Positions 53,535 through 62,539 of a stretch of DNA of 64,000 bases are shown here, piece by piece. Made by a program: the position numbers and the translations under genes. Location: the NCBI GenBank assembly GCA_024635555.1, contig JAGXIO010000230.1, positions 1-64,000 on the forward strand, written 5' to 3'. Origin of the DNA: Saccharicrinis sp. (GTDB taxonomy: Bacteria; Bacteroidota; Bacteroidia; Bacteroidales; Marinilabiliaceae). Numbering within the stretch: position 1 is the stretch's first letter; each line of letters begins with the position of its first letter. The notes beneath the pieces are model-generated. The model made no database searches, was not told where the DNA came from, and saw nothing but the letters and a program-made list of their open reading frames with translations.

Positions 53535-53885
53535 ATGAAAAAATTAATTCCCTATGTAAATGTTGCAACAGTAAAAAAAGGAGCATCCGAAATTGAAAAC
53601 ATTGAAATTAGAGTTGCTGCCAAACTACCGGCAGATAGTAAGCCTGAATTAACCGGTGGGGGCATAATTAAGAATCAGTCGCAATTGTACAGAGTGGTTG
53701 CTTTCTCTTATGCAGGAACCAGCGAGAAGTACAAAATATTCGCTGACAAAATTGTGGTTACTCCCAATGAAATAGGCCTGATGGAAAGAGGCGTGAAGGT
53801 ATTATTAGAATCTACCTCTACAACCATACTTAGAGGTCCTAAATCAGAAATTATTGCCGTTGACTATGGTGATAATGAAATTTAA
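53535..53885 (+). CDS. Uncharacterised 116-residue protein
   Basis: No signal peptide or membrane helix; predicted beta-rich with a Gly-rich turn (KPELTGGGIIKNQ). Segments FSYAGTSEKYKIFADKIVVTP and KVLLESTSTTILRGPKSEIIAVDYGD look like a compact single domain. I do not recognise the family. It is preceded by a -7 box and followed after 29 bp by a sensor kinase gene on the same strand, so the two may be co-transcribed. Confidence 0.75.
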   Translation: MKKLIPYVNVATVKKGASEIENIEIRVAAKLPADSKPELTGGGIIKNQSQLYRVVAFSYAGTSEKYKIFADKIVVTPNEIGLMERGVKVLLESTSTTILRGPKSEIIAVDYGDNEI

Positions 53886-53914
53886 ATAATCAATAAAACT
53901 TAAAATCCGATGAT

Positions 53915-55963
53915 ATGAACTTTTTCCAACATGTTTTTATTGTCGGATTTCTTTGTTTCAGCCCCCATATTGGATCACAAAATACTATTATAAACTTATT
54001 TAAGTCTGACACACTCACTTTCCTTGAGGGAAATAATAAATTGAAATTACAAATTAACAACTATTCCCCAGAAAAACAGGATTCTATATTAAATGTATTC
54101 ATCTCTGAAAGTCAAGAAGGTCATATTCCAAAACTGGAAGCAGCTTCTTATTATAGACTAGCCAATATCCAGAAAAATTATGCCTTAGCAAATGAAATTG
54201 ACAGTCTAATAAACCGTTCTATTTTCATTCTTAAAACAATTAAAGATTCAGTTGGAATTGCCTACTGTGAATTGTTTCTTGGGAAATATCTCTTTAATAT
54301 TAATTCGATAAAAGCCAATCTATACACCAATCATGCATTAAATACTTTTATCTCAAATAAAGACACACTTGGTATGGCAGAGTGTTTTAATAATATTGGC
54401 AAAATTTATTCTGAAACTGGCAACTATCAGTTTGCAGAAATAAAATTTGAACAAGCATTAAAATTATGCTACAATAGTATGGATTACAAAAAATACACTA
54501 TCCCATACCAACTTAACCTTGGTGTAGTTTTAATTAAAAAAGAAGACTTCAGAAAGGCATTAGATGAATTTTTGGATCTTGAAATAAAAATATCAGAGTC
54601 AGATAACTACAATCAAAAAGAATTTCTTTACAATAATATTTCTTCCTGCTATAGAGAACTTAACAATTTAATTTTGGCTGAAAAGTATTTGAAATTAGCT
54701 ATCGAAATTAATGAAAATTCCAACAACACAAAAAGCCTTGCAAACAATTACCACAACTTAACCACACTATACATAACAAAAGGAGAATATAATTTAGCAA
54801 TATCTTGCGCTCATCAATCCTTAAATTTTAATAATAATAAAGACACGAAATTATCAGCTCTTATATTCAAAAACCTAAATCAAGCCTACACCTTTCTATT
54901 AAATCCAGACTCTGCTTGGTATTACGATTTAAAGTATAGAACAATTTCCGATAGCCTTTCCCAAATAGCCATGTCCGAGGAACTCCTAAAATACGAAGCC
55001 GAATTTAAGAGCAAGGAAAAAGACAAGGAGATAGAATTGTTACAAGTGCAACAGGAGTTAAATGCCGCCAAGCTTAAAAGTCGCAATACTGTAATTTACA
55101 CCATTGGCGCATTTGCCTTTATTTTACTTGTTTTGGGTAGTTTTTTGGCGGTGCAAAGGAAACAGCTCCGCAAATCGAATAAGATAATTACCAAAAGCAG
55201 AAAAAAACTAGCCATTGCCAATAGCAATTTGCACATTAGCAATAAAGCCCGCGAAAAATTGCTCTCAATCATAGCCCACGATTTAAGAGGACCTGTTGGG
55301 GGTTTAAAAGAACTTTTGGATTTATATATTGAGATGGATCAATTTGATCACGAAGAAATTAAATCTTTGCTATCGGCAGTTCGAGAATCATCCGCCTCAA
55401 CATATCACCTGTTAGAGAACCTTTTAAGTTGGGCCAACACGCAACGTGGAGACATTTTAGTAGACACTGAGACTGTAAATGTTAAAGAAATTATTGACAA
55501 TACCACACAAGTACTTCACTACTCCTCTTTTACCAAACACATTACACTTAACACGATAATACCTTCAAACTTAAATGTTCATGCCGATCATAATTTGCTG
55601 CGAGTTGTACTTCGCAATTTAATTTCCAATGCCATTAAATTCTCTTCGCAATTTGGAACAATTCAAATACGAGCAGAACAAAAAAGTAATAGCGTGATAA
55701 TTAGCGTAAAAGATGCTGGCGAAGGCATGTCGCGTAAAGAAATTGCTACCATATTTGAAAAGAAAGAAGAGTTTTTTGTGAACGAAGGAAACTCAGGCAA
55801 CAAAGGCAGTGGCCTTGGCCTGATACTTTGTAAAGAATTTGTGGAAAAAATGGATGGCAAAATTTGGGTGGACGAAGAGTGCTCCGATGGCTGCAAATTT
55901 AATTTTTCGTTACCTGTTGGTCAAATAAAGACCAAAGCAAATGCATTTGCTTCTGAAATATAG
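53915..55963 (+). CDS. TPR-containing sensor histidine kinase
   Basis: The 682-residue protein has a signal peptide (about 1-22). Five to six TPR repeats span about 70-340 (AECFNNIGKIYSETGNYQFAEIKFEQAL, given here as GMAECFNNIGKIYSETG and EIKFEQALKL). A coiled coil (about 345-390) precedes one transmembrane helix (about 393-412) and a HisKA domain with His in SIIAHDLRGPVGGLKELLDL. HATPase_c follows (LRNLISNAIKFSSQFG, DAGEGMSRKE, GNKGSGLGLILCKEF). It is analogous in design to the kinase at 16561, but the HisKA subtype differs (HDLRGP) and no regulator is adjacent. The TPR half is noticeably more AT-rich than the kinase half. Confidence 0.9.
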   Translation: MNFFQHVFIVGFLCFSPHIGSQNTIINLFKSDTLTFLEGNNKLKLQINNYSPEKQDSILNVFISESQEGHIPKLEAASYYRLANIQKNYALANEIDSLINRSIFILKTIKDSVGIAYCELFLGKYLFNINSIKANLYTNHALNTFISNKDTLGMAECFNNIGKIYSETGNYQFAEIKFEQALKLCYNSMDYKKYTIPYQLNLGVVLIKKEDFRKALDEFLDLEIKISESDNYNQKEFLYNNISSCYRELNNLILAEKYLKLAIEINENSNNTKSLANNYHNLTTLYITKGEYNLAISCAHQSLNFNNNKDTKLSALIFKNLNQAYTFLLNPDSAWYYDLKYRTISDSLSQIAMSEELLKYEAEFKSKEKDKEIELLQVQQELNAAKLKSRNTVIYTIGAFAFILLVLGSFLAVQRKQLRKSNKIITKSRKKLAIANSNLHISNKAREKLLSIIAHDLRGPVGGLKELLDLYIEMDQFDHEEIKSLLSAVRESSASTYHLLENLLSWANTQRGDILVDTETVNVKEIIDNTTQVLHYSSFTKHITLNTIIPSNLNVHADHNLLRVVLRNLISNAIKFSSQFGTIQIRAEQKSNSVIISVKDAGEGMSRKEIATIFEKKEEFFVNEGNSGNKGSGLGLILCKEFVEKMDGKIWVDEECSDGCKFNFSLPVGQIKTKANAFASEI

Positions 55964-55997
55964 GCCATTCAAATGAAGAGTTAAACATTTCTAAAAC

Positions 55998-56017
55998 ATA
56001 CCTGCGAAGGCAGGTAT
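55998..56017. repeat. Micro-palindrome
   Basis: ATACCTGCGAAGGCAGGTAT, an 8-bp stem with a 4-nt loop, 35 bp after the kinase stop and followed by a T-rich stretch. Could serve as the gene's terminator. Confidence 0.6.
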
Positions 56018-56221
56018 CTCATTTCTTTTTCAATCACTCATTTTAATAATATCCAACAATTTATCGTGTTAGAATCTCCATAATTTAAGGATCTCTTGGA
56101 TTTAAAGAGAAGCTGATATATTCCATTGGCTTAGCTTTGCCATTCAATTGGACACGCAAAAAAAATACTGCCTTGCTAATAAATTAGGTCAAATTATACA
56201 TTCCATAAAAGAACCTGAGCT

Positions 56222-56586
56222 GTAATCAATCTAAATAATAGAAATAATCAATCTATTACATGGGGGAGAGATGTGACTTTAATTACGAACAATGGTAATT
56301 TCGATAATGAATCTTTTGAGCTCAGAAGTGGTAATTACGTTTTGTCGGCAACTATTACTGAGGATGGTAAAGAATTAAGCGACACTGTAAGTTTTAATGT
56401 AGAAGCCCTTCATCTAATGGCGAACCCAATATAGATTACTATATAAGTGAGGGCAATACAGTGGCTGATTTTGAACTGAGTTTGCTTAATACGGTAAGGT
56501 TAGGGAGCCAAACATTAAAGCTAACAAAGGATGGTGCTGACTATTACACCAGCTCAGGTTCAATGAATAAAAAAGGGCTGGCTTGA
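56222..56586 (+). pseudogene. Remnant of a beta-rich (Ig/adhesin-like) protein gene
   Basis: Frame 56222-56434 has no start but reads as protein (TWGRDVTLITNNGNFDNES, RSGNYVLSATITEDGKEL, DTVSFNVEA). A second frame, 56434-56586, continues similarly (EGNTVADFELSLLNTVRLG, LKLTKDGADYYTSSG). The frames differ, so a shift and stops break the gene. The style resembles Ig-like or cadherin-like repeats of secreted proteins. Neither end is complete. Confidence 0.5.
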
Positions 56587-56620
56587 TGTAGGTGTAAAAC
56601 ATACTGCCTAAATAAAGTAA

Positions 56621-56654
56621 AAAAAGCCGAAAGATATTAATCTTTCGGCTTTTT
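56621..56654 (-). terminator. Intrinsic terminator of the tandem tRNA genes
   Basis: A perfect 15-bp stem (56621-56635 with 56640-56654, GCCGAAAGAT core) and 4-nt loop. It lies 3 bp past the second tRNA in the minus direction, followed by T-rich sequence. Confidence 0.88.
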
Positions 56655-56657
56655 AAG

Positions 56658-56730
<73 letters not shown>

Positions 56731-56767
56731 ATGTATTTTATAGTGCTATTGCTTCACTTTTTTTGAG

Positions 56768-56840
<73 letters not shown>

Positions 56841-56878
56841 ATATATCGTTACATGAATAGTATCCTTTTTTGCGGTTG

Positions 56879-56910
56879 CAAATATAGTGTGTTTCAATCA
56901 GTATTCCAAA
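56879..56910 (-). promoter_or_regulatory. Promoter of the tandem initiator tRNA genes
   Basis: On the minus strand TTTG (56910-56907), 20-nt spacer, TATATTTG (56886-56879): a full consensus match, 39 bp ahead of the first tRNA. Confidence 0.8.
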
Positions 56911-57040
56911 TAAAATATATCAATTTAGTTATAAAATTAGGAATTACTCAATCAATCAACTAATTACACCCCAATTCTTCTTGCAAATCACAATGCGTTT
57001 TAATTTTGAAACATCCAATTCCGTAAGCCGTATATTTTTG

Positions 57041-57048
57041 TAACTTTG
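57041..57048 (+). promoter_or_regulatory. -7 promoter element for the M23 peptidase gene
   Basis: TAACTTTG fits TAnnTTTG and lies 31 bp before the start codon. No good -33 box at the expected distance. Confidence 0.45.
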
Positions 57049-57079
57049 CAGCTATCAAATTCATCCTCATTTTACACAA

Positions 57080-57955
57080 ATGGCTACACCAAAAACCAAA
57101 AAAAAACTTTTCCGTAACATACGCAATAAATATCGCCTAGCCATATTTAACGAACAAACCTACGAAGAGGTTTGGCGTATGCGATTATCGCGGCTTAATG
57201 TATTTACGGTGGTAGGTTCCTTGGCTATTATTTTGGTACTGCTAGTAACACTTTTAATAGCATATACTGGACTTAAAGAGTATATTCCCGGCTATCCCGA
57301 TGGGAATGAACGCAGAGTGATGGTGCGCAATATTAATAGGGTAGATTCATTGATATTGGAAATTGATAAACGCGACCGTTTTTTCCAATCTATCAAATCC
57401 GTTATTACTGGTGAGGTTCCTCCTTCGGATGAGGAGGAAAACAATAATTCCGTTTCCGGGAAACCGCAAAAAGTATCCTTTGATAAAAGCAACGACGACC
57501 AGGTATTTAGACAGCAGGTTGAAGAAGAAGAAAAATACAACCTCTCCGTACTCGAAAGCTCCGAGAAAATACCAGAACTTAATCAAATCTATTTTTACTC
57601 GCCTTTAAAAGGCATCGTCGTAAAAAAGTTTATCGAAAGCGAAGGTCACTTTGGAGTGGACATAGTTGCCCCTCCGGGCGAAACAGTACTATCCATTATG
57701 GCTGGCACGGTTATTTTTTCGGGTTGGACGGTTGAAACAGGTTATACCATTATGATACAACACAATGGCGATCTCATATCCTGCTACAAGCACAATTCCC
57801 GACTGCTTAAAAAGTCGGGCGAAAAAATTGTGGCAGGTGAAGCAATCGCCAACGTAGGTAACTCCGGCGAGCTTACCACAGGCCCTCACCTACATTTTGA
57901 ATTATGGCATCAAGGTGCGCCGTTAGACCCCACCGGATATATTTTATTTGAATAA
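57080..57955 (+). CDS. Membrane-anchored M23 (LytM-type) peptidase
   Basis: Cuts or regulates peptidoglycan cross-bridges in the periplasm. The 291 residues have a basic cytoplasmic start, one transmembrane helix (about 43-63), a linker (about 65-165) and a LytM domain. Zinc ligands are His190 and Asp194 (GHFGVDIVAPPG) and His272 in GPHLHFELW, with catalytic His270. All metal residues are present, so it should be active rather than a degenerate EnvC-like activator. Followed by dxr on the same strand after about 105 bp. Confidence 0.93.
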   Translation: MATPKTKKKLFRNIRNKYRLAIFNEQTYEEVWRMRLSRLNVFTVVGSLAIILVLLVTLLIAYTGLKEYIPGYPDGNERRVMVRNINRVDSLILEIDKRDRFFQSIKSVITGEVPPSDEEENNNSVSGKPQKVSFDKSNDDQVFRQQVEEEEKYNLSVLESSEKIPELNQIYFYSPLKGIVVKKFIESEGHFGVDIVAPPGETVLSIMAGTVIFSGWTVETGYTIMIQHNGDLISCYKHNSRLLKKSGEKIVAGEAIANVGNSGELTTGPHLHFELWHQGAPLDPTGYILFE

Positions 57956-58060
57956 TTAGGGCAACTTAATACGCTAAATCAACATTGTTTATTGGCAAAA
58001 CAGCCTAATTGCCAATTGTTATAAACACACCTATTTAAGTTACATACAAACATCGAAATT

Positions 58061-59233
58061 TTGCCAAATACTAATAACGAAAAAAAGCGAGTAGCCGTAT
58101 TGGGATCAACCGGATCCATAGGTACACAAACCTTGGAGGTAATATCGAAGCATCCCGATCAATTTGAAGTTGAAGTTTTAACTGCCAACAATCAAATAGG
58201 TAAATTGGTGCAGCAATGCCGCACTTTTTTGCCCAACACGGTGGTCATTGGTAATAAAGATAAATACCACCAATTGCAAGAGGCACTTAAAGATTTGCCC
58301 ATCAAAGTATATGCGGGCGACCAAGCTATTGCACAGGTAGTAGAAATGGGTACCGTGGACATCGTGCTTACTGCCATGGTAGGTTTTGCGGGTTTGCTAC
58401 CGACTATTAACGCCATTAAGGCAGGAAAAGTTATCGCACTGGCCAACAAGGAAACCCTGGTGGTAGCCGGTGACATAATTACAGAACTGGCCGCAAAAAA
58501 CAGAATACCCATCTTGCCTGTCGATTCCGAACATTCGGCTATATTTCAATGCCTTGCAGGTGAATTCCATAACCCTATCGAAAAAATCTACCTGACCGCT
58601 TCGGGCGGACCGTTCAGAGGAAAAAACACCGCTTTCTTAAGCAATGTTACACCCGAACAGGCACTGAACCATCCCAACTGGGAGATGGGAAATAAGATAA
58701 CCATCGATTCGGCCAGTATGATGAACAAAGGTTTGGAAGTGATAGAAGCCCGCTGGCTTTTCGGACTAAAACCTGAGCAAATCGACGTTATCGTGCATCC
58801 GCAGAGCATAGTGCACAGCATTGTTCAGTTTACCGACGGCTCCATGAAAGCACAAATGGGCTTGCCCGATATGCGCTTGCCTATTCAATACGCCCTCACC
58901 TACCCCGATCGTTTTACATCCGATTTCCCTCGCTTCAACTTTATGGATTATCCAAACCTGAGTTTTGAAAAGCCGGATAGGCAAACCTTCCGGAACTTAA
59001 GTATTGCCTACGATGCAATGCACACAGGAGGTAATATGCCCTGCATAATGAACGCTGCTAACGAAGTAGCTGTTGAAGGGTTTTTGCACAATAGTATAGG
59101 TTTTTTACAAATGTCGGATATCATTGAAAAAACAATGGCTAAAGTCAGTTTTGTTCAAAAGCCAAGTATCGACGATTATTTTAAAACCGACACCGAGGCC
59201 CGAAGAATAGCGCAAGGACTGATTGGAATGTAA
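58061..59233 (+). CDS. dxr: 1-deoxy-D-xylulose-5-phosphate reductoisomerase
   Basis: Converts DXP to methylerythritol phosphate with NADPH, the committed step of the non-mevalonate isoprenoid pathway. The 390 residues contain the NADPH-binding VLGSTGSIGTQTLEV (13-27) and ALANKETLVVAG. The metal-binding PVDSEHSAIFQCL, ASGGPFRG and the SMMNKGLEVIEA segment follow, and then the C-terminal helical domain. The only start that keeps the conserved N-terminus is TTG at 58061; no ATG or GTG precedes the VLGSTGSIG motif in frame. Upstream of rseP on the same strand, as in several bacteria. Confidence 0.96.
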   Translation: MPNTNNEKKRVAVLGSTGSIGTQTLEVISKHPDQFEVEVLTANNQIGKLVQQCRTFLPNTVVIGNKDKYHQLQEALKDLPIKVYAGDQAIAQVVEMGTVDIVLTAMVGFAGLLPTINAIKAGKVIALANKETLVVAGDIITELAAKNRIPILPVDSEHSAIFQCLAGEFHNPIEKIYLTASGGPFRGKNTAFLSNVTPEQALNHPNWEMGNKITIDSASMMNKGLEVIEARWLFGLKPEQIDVIVHPQSIVHSIVQFTDGSMKAQMGLPDMRLPIQYALTYPDRFTSDFPRFNFMDYPNLSFEKPDRQTFRNLSIAYDAMHTGGNMPCIMNAANEVAVEGFLHNSIGFLQMSDIIEKTMAKVSFVQKPSIDDYFKTDTEARRIAQGLIGM

Positions 59234-59337
59234 AATATTAAAATCTTAGCAAGTTGATGATGAGCATGGTGAAATAGTTAAAGTAAACTGATAACCACAA
59301 CTTTGCAATTAATACTTTTTTAATGCCAAAAAAGAAA

Positions 59338-59345
59338 TATATTTG
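59338..59345 (+). promoter_or_regulatory. -7 promoter element for rseP
   Basis: TATATTTG, a full TAnnTTTG match 28 bp before the rseP start. No -33 TTTG at standard spacing. Suggests rseP has its own promoter. Confidence 0.45.
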
Positions 59346-59373
59346 TAGCTTCAAAAAAATGAAAATAATTTAA

Positions 59374-60684
59374 ATGGATATTGTTATAAAAGCCGGGCAG
59401 TTACTTCTAAGCCTTTCGATATTAGTTATATTACATGAGTTTGGCCATTTCTTTTTTGCCAAATTGTTTAATACCCGGGTCGAGAAATTCTATCTTTTCT
59501 TCGATCCTTGGTTTTCACTTTTCAAATTTAAAAAAGGTGATACAGAATACGGTATCGGATGGCTGCCTTTGGGTGGTTACGTAAAGATATCGGGCATGAT
59601 AGATGAGTCCATGGACAAGGAAGCCATGGCAGAGGAGCCCAAACCCTACGAATTCAGATCAAAGCCTACCTATCAACGTTTATTAATAATGATTGGTGGT
59701 GTGTTGGTGAACTTTCTGTTGGCCTTCTTTATTTTTTGGATGATACTTTTTACTTATGGAGAATCCTACATCGATGTAGACGATGCCAAATATGGTTTCG
59801 CGTACCATCCGCTGGCACACGAAATTGGATTAAACGATGGCGATGTGGTTACCTACGTAGATACCTTTAAAGTAGAATCAGCAGGCGATATAGCTTCTTT
59901 CATATTACTGGAAGAAGCCACTGAACTAACAGTAAAAAGAGGCGACTCTACTTTTTTGCTTCCTATCCCTGCCGACTTTGGTAAGATGGTACTGGATCAG
60001 GAAATAAAAACTCTGGCCCAGATAAGAATGCCTTTTGTTATTAAGGAGGTGATTAAGGGAGATAATGCAGAATCTGCAGGTTTTGAAGCCGGCGACCGCA
60101 TTGTTTCAATTAACGGAGAAGAAACCCTATATTATACAGATGTAACAAAGCAGTTTGCTCAAAATAAAGGCAAACGGGTTACCATGGGCCTAATCCGTAA
60201 CAATACCGACACAACAATTAGATGCGAAATTTCTGAAAAAGGTCTTATTGGAGCACATCTCGAATCCGATTTTTTTAAACAAACAAAAACAACCTATGGT
60301 TTTTGGGAAGCCTTGCCCGCCGGTATTTCGCGAGGAGTAGATACACTGATGAACTATGTTAAATCGCTGAAGCTGATATTCTCGAAAGAAGGTGTGAAGC
60401 AGCTTGGAGGTTTTGGAGCCATAGGCGGTATGTTTCCGGCAACGTGGAACTGGCCCCAATTTTGGGAGCTGACAGGATTTCTATCCATTATATTGGCGTT
60501 TATGAATATATTGCCAATACCTGCCTTAGACGGCGGTCACGTGCTGTTTTTATTGTACGAAATGGTATCGGGACGTAAACCCAGCGATAAGTTTTTGGAA
60601 TATGCCACAATAACCGGTATGGTTATTCTGTTTAGTTTGCTTATTTTTGCCAACGGAAACGATATATTTAAGGCATTTTTTTAA
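59374..60684 (+). CDS. rseP: RIP/site-2 metalloprotease
   Basis: Intramembrane zinc protease that cleaves anti-sigma factors and other membrane proteins. The 436 residues have HEFGH at 21-25 in the first transmembrane helix and the second metal motif PALDGGH with Asp386. Two PDZ-like domains lie between (about 130-215 and about 220-300, the second with ESAGFEAGDRIVSINGEE). The C-terminal helix ends near residue 430. All catalytic residues present. Confidence 0.95.
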   Translation: MDIVIKAGQLLLSLSILVILHEFGHFFFAKLFNTRVEKFYLFFDPWFSLFKFKKGDTEYGIGWLPLGGYVKISGMIDESMDKEAMAEEPKPYEFRSKPTYQRLLIMIGGVLVNFLLAFFIFWMILFTYGESYIDVDDAKYGFAYHPLAHEIGLNDGDVVTYVDTFKVESAGDIASFILLEEATELTVKRGDSTFLLPIPADFGKMVLDQEIKTLAQIRMPFVIKEVIKGDNAESAGFEAGDRIVSINGEETLYYTDVTKQFAQNKGKRVTMGLIRNNTDTTIRCEISEKGLIGAHLESDFFKQTKTTYGFWEALPAGISRGVDTLMNYVKSLKLIFSKEGVKQLGGFGAIGGMFPATWNWPQFWELTGFLSIILAFMNILPIPALDGGHVLFLLYEMVSGRKPSDKFLEYATITGMVILFSLLIFANGNDIFKAFF

Positions 60685-60726
60685 TAAGTGCAGTTTTATT
60701 GCTATTTTTGTAAAAAATAAAGTGTT

Positions 60727-60921
60727 ATGGTATTAAATTCAGTTTATTTCTGCGGCTTCATGGGGGGCTATGAGTGGATCTTAATTATTTTGGTGGTTGT
60801 ATTACTTTTTGGAGGTCGTAAGATCCCTGAACTGATGAAAGGTTTAGGCCAGGGCATGAAAGAATTTAAAAATGCCCGTAACGAAAAGGAAAAAGATAGC
60901 GCTTCTGAGGAAAAACAATAA
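60727..60921 (+). CDS. tatA: Sec-independent protein translocase subunit TatA
   Basis: The 64-residue protein has one transmembrane helix (about 14-29, [20 protein letters not shown]) with the FGGRKIPEL hinge, amphipathic helix [14 protein letters not shown], and a charged tail. It oligomerises into the Tat pore for folded proteins. A possible alternative start is the ATG at 60760. A TATTTTTG -7 box lies at 60703-60710. tatC is not in the window. Confidence 0.92.
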   Translation: MVLNSVYFCGFMGGYEWILIILVVVLLFGGRKIPELMKGLGQGMKEFKNARNEKEKDSASEEKQ

Positions 60922-60959
60922 ACCTTCATTGGAAGGCTACATCAATAAAAAATAGATAA

Positions 60960-60992
60960 GGCTGTTTCTTTTTATAGGAACAGCCATTTTTA
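60960..60992 (+). terminator. Intrinsic terminator of tatA
   Basis: GGCTGTTTC (60960-60968) pairs with GGAACAGCC (60977-60985) with one wobble, followed by ATTTTTAT. Confidence 0.8.
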
Positions 60993-61084
60993 TGCGCTAT
61001 TCGTAAATAACTATTATGCTTTTCTCGCTTTCATTTAGTACTTTAGTGTGCTATTGCCCAATCTCTATTTAATTTCCACACGCT

Positions 61085-61516
61085 ATGCAAAACATATTAG
61101 TTGCAGTTGACTTAAAGGAAGGTACCGATAAAGTACTGGAAACAGCCTATGCACAAGCCTGGCATTTTAAAGCAAAACTTTGGATAGTTCACATCTCGGC
61201 ACCCGAACCCGATTTTGTTGGTTATGAGGTTGGTCCACAATACATTCGCGATATGAGGGCAACAGAGTTAAAATCCCATCATCGCAAACTAAAAAGTCTG
61301 TCGGACAACCTAATTACTAAAGGTATAGTTGCCGAAAGTTTGTTGATTAACGGAGGTACGGTTGAAATGCTGACTGCCGAAATTGATAAGCTGCACGCTG
61401 ATATGGTGGTTATTGGTCACCATAACCATGGATTTATACATAAAACTTTTTTTGGCCAAACGGATGTATCATTAATAGAAAATACGCATGTTCCGGTTTT
61501 GGTAGTGCCTGCTTAG
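61085..61516 (+). CDS. Universal stress protein (UspA family)
   Basis: The 143-residue single-domain Usp starts NILVAVDLKEGTDKVLETAYAQA-like (shown here as ILVAVDLKEGTD) and ends with the nucleotide-binding pattern DMVVIGHHNHGF...FFGQTDVSLIENTHVPVLVVPA. The G-2x-G-9x-G ATP signature is altered (GHHNHGF), so ATP binding is uncertain. Free-standing gene. Confidence 0.9.
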   Translation: MQNILVAVDLKEGTDKVLETAYAQAWHFKAKLWIVHISAPEPDFVGYEVGPQYIRDMRATELKSHHRKLKSLSDNLITKGIVAESLLINGGTVEMLTAEIDKLHADMVVIGHHNHGFIHKTFFGQTDVSLIENTHVPVLVVPA

Positions 61517-61562
61517 TCCAGTTATATATTTAAAAAATAGACGGTAAAGTGGTTCGTTACTT

Positions 61563-62354
61563 TTATAGATCTACTTTAATTCCATTTTTATAAGCAATTG
61601 TTGAGATTTGCTCTCCCTCCTCATTGTAAAAGAATTTTTGTCCGTCAAACAAAGTACCTTTTACAAAAAACCCTTTCTCTTCAATCTGACCATTCAAATT
61701 ATAAATGGTGTGCGAACCTGTACCCATAAATCTAGCGCTAGTACTTTTAGGGTTTTCAGCAGGTTCTTTTATTTCGGCAAATTGACCATTCGCAAAGATT
61801 TTTTCCTGAACTAATATCCCCTTGTCATTATACACCTGCAATGCGCCTTCCGTTTTACCATTATCCCATTGACCCTGATACATTGTTTTACCATTGCTGT
61901 AAAAATAAGTTTGCTTCCCCTCGCGCTTTCCCTCATCGTTGTAAAACCAATCGTACGACAACTCTCCCGACTGATAATAATACTTGTAACTGCCTTCCCA
62001 ATGGTCCACCTGCCAATTACCACATTCGCGCAACGTTCCGTCCTCATAATAAAATTTGGCATCACCCTTAGCCTTTCCTCCTGCAAAAGTAACTTGGCTT
62101 TTTAATGTGTCATTTGGGAAGTATGCCTTCCAAACACCCTCTTTAACATTATTCACATACTCGCCTTCTTCTACTAAACTACCATTTTTCATAATCAACC
62201 AATGCCCCTGTTTCATATTGGCAGAGTCAACTCTATTCATCTGATTTCTATTGTTCCCTTCGATTTGCCCCATCAAACCACCATCATGGGTAGGTATCCA
62301 AAGCAACAAAATGCAACACCAGGTTTTTAATATGTTAGGAAAACTAAAATACAT
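61563..62354 (-). CDS. Secreted MORN/YwqK-type repeat protein
   Basis: The 263-residue protein has a probable signal segment (about 8-30) and eight to nine MORN-like repeats of about 23 residues (EGEYVNNVKEGVWKAYFPND, YYEDGTLRECGNWQVDHWEG, YFYSNGKTMYQGQWDNGKTEG). It is related to the YwqK antitoxin-like family. In Bacteroidota such proteins are usually exported and of unknown function; no toxin gene is next to it. The repeats likely form an extended beta-sheet. Confidence 0.85.
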   Translation of the reverse strand: MYFSFPNILKTWCCILLLWIPTHDGGLMGQIEGNNRNQMNRVDSANMKQGHWLIMKNGSLVEEGEYVNNVKEGVWKAYFPNDTLKSQVTFAGGKAKGDAKFYYEDGTLRECGNWQVDHWEGSYKYYYQSGELSYDWFYNDEGKREGKQTYFYSNGKTMYQGQWDNGKTEGALQVYNDKGILVQEKIFANGQFAEIKEPAENPKSTSARFMGTGSHTIYNLNGQIEEKGFFVKGTLFDGQKFFYNEEGEQISTIAYKNGIKVDL

Positions 62355-62539
62355 TGTTTCAACTATTACTGAAGTATCGTGTAAATACTATTTATACTTC
62401 ATATTTATGTACAAGGTTATAGTTGATTCCATAAAATTTGATGAACCATCTTTATTCTTGACAAAATTATAAGCTTGCAAATGATACTAATCAATGTTAA
62501 AAGTGTTATTTTGCGGATACTAAATAAAACGATATACCC

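Noticed and set aside
61563-62354. Toxin-antitoxin locus based on YwqK-type repeats
   Set aside because: The protein has a secretion signal and no toxin partner gene; the antitoxin label for this family is only historical.
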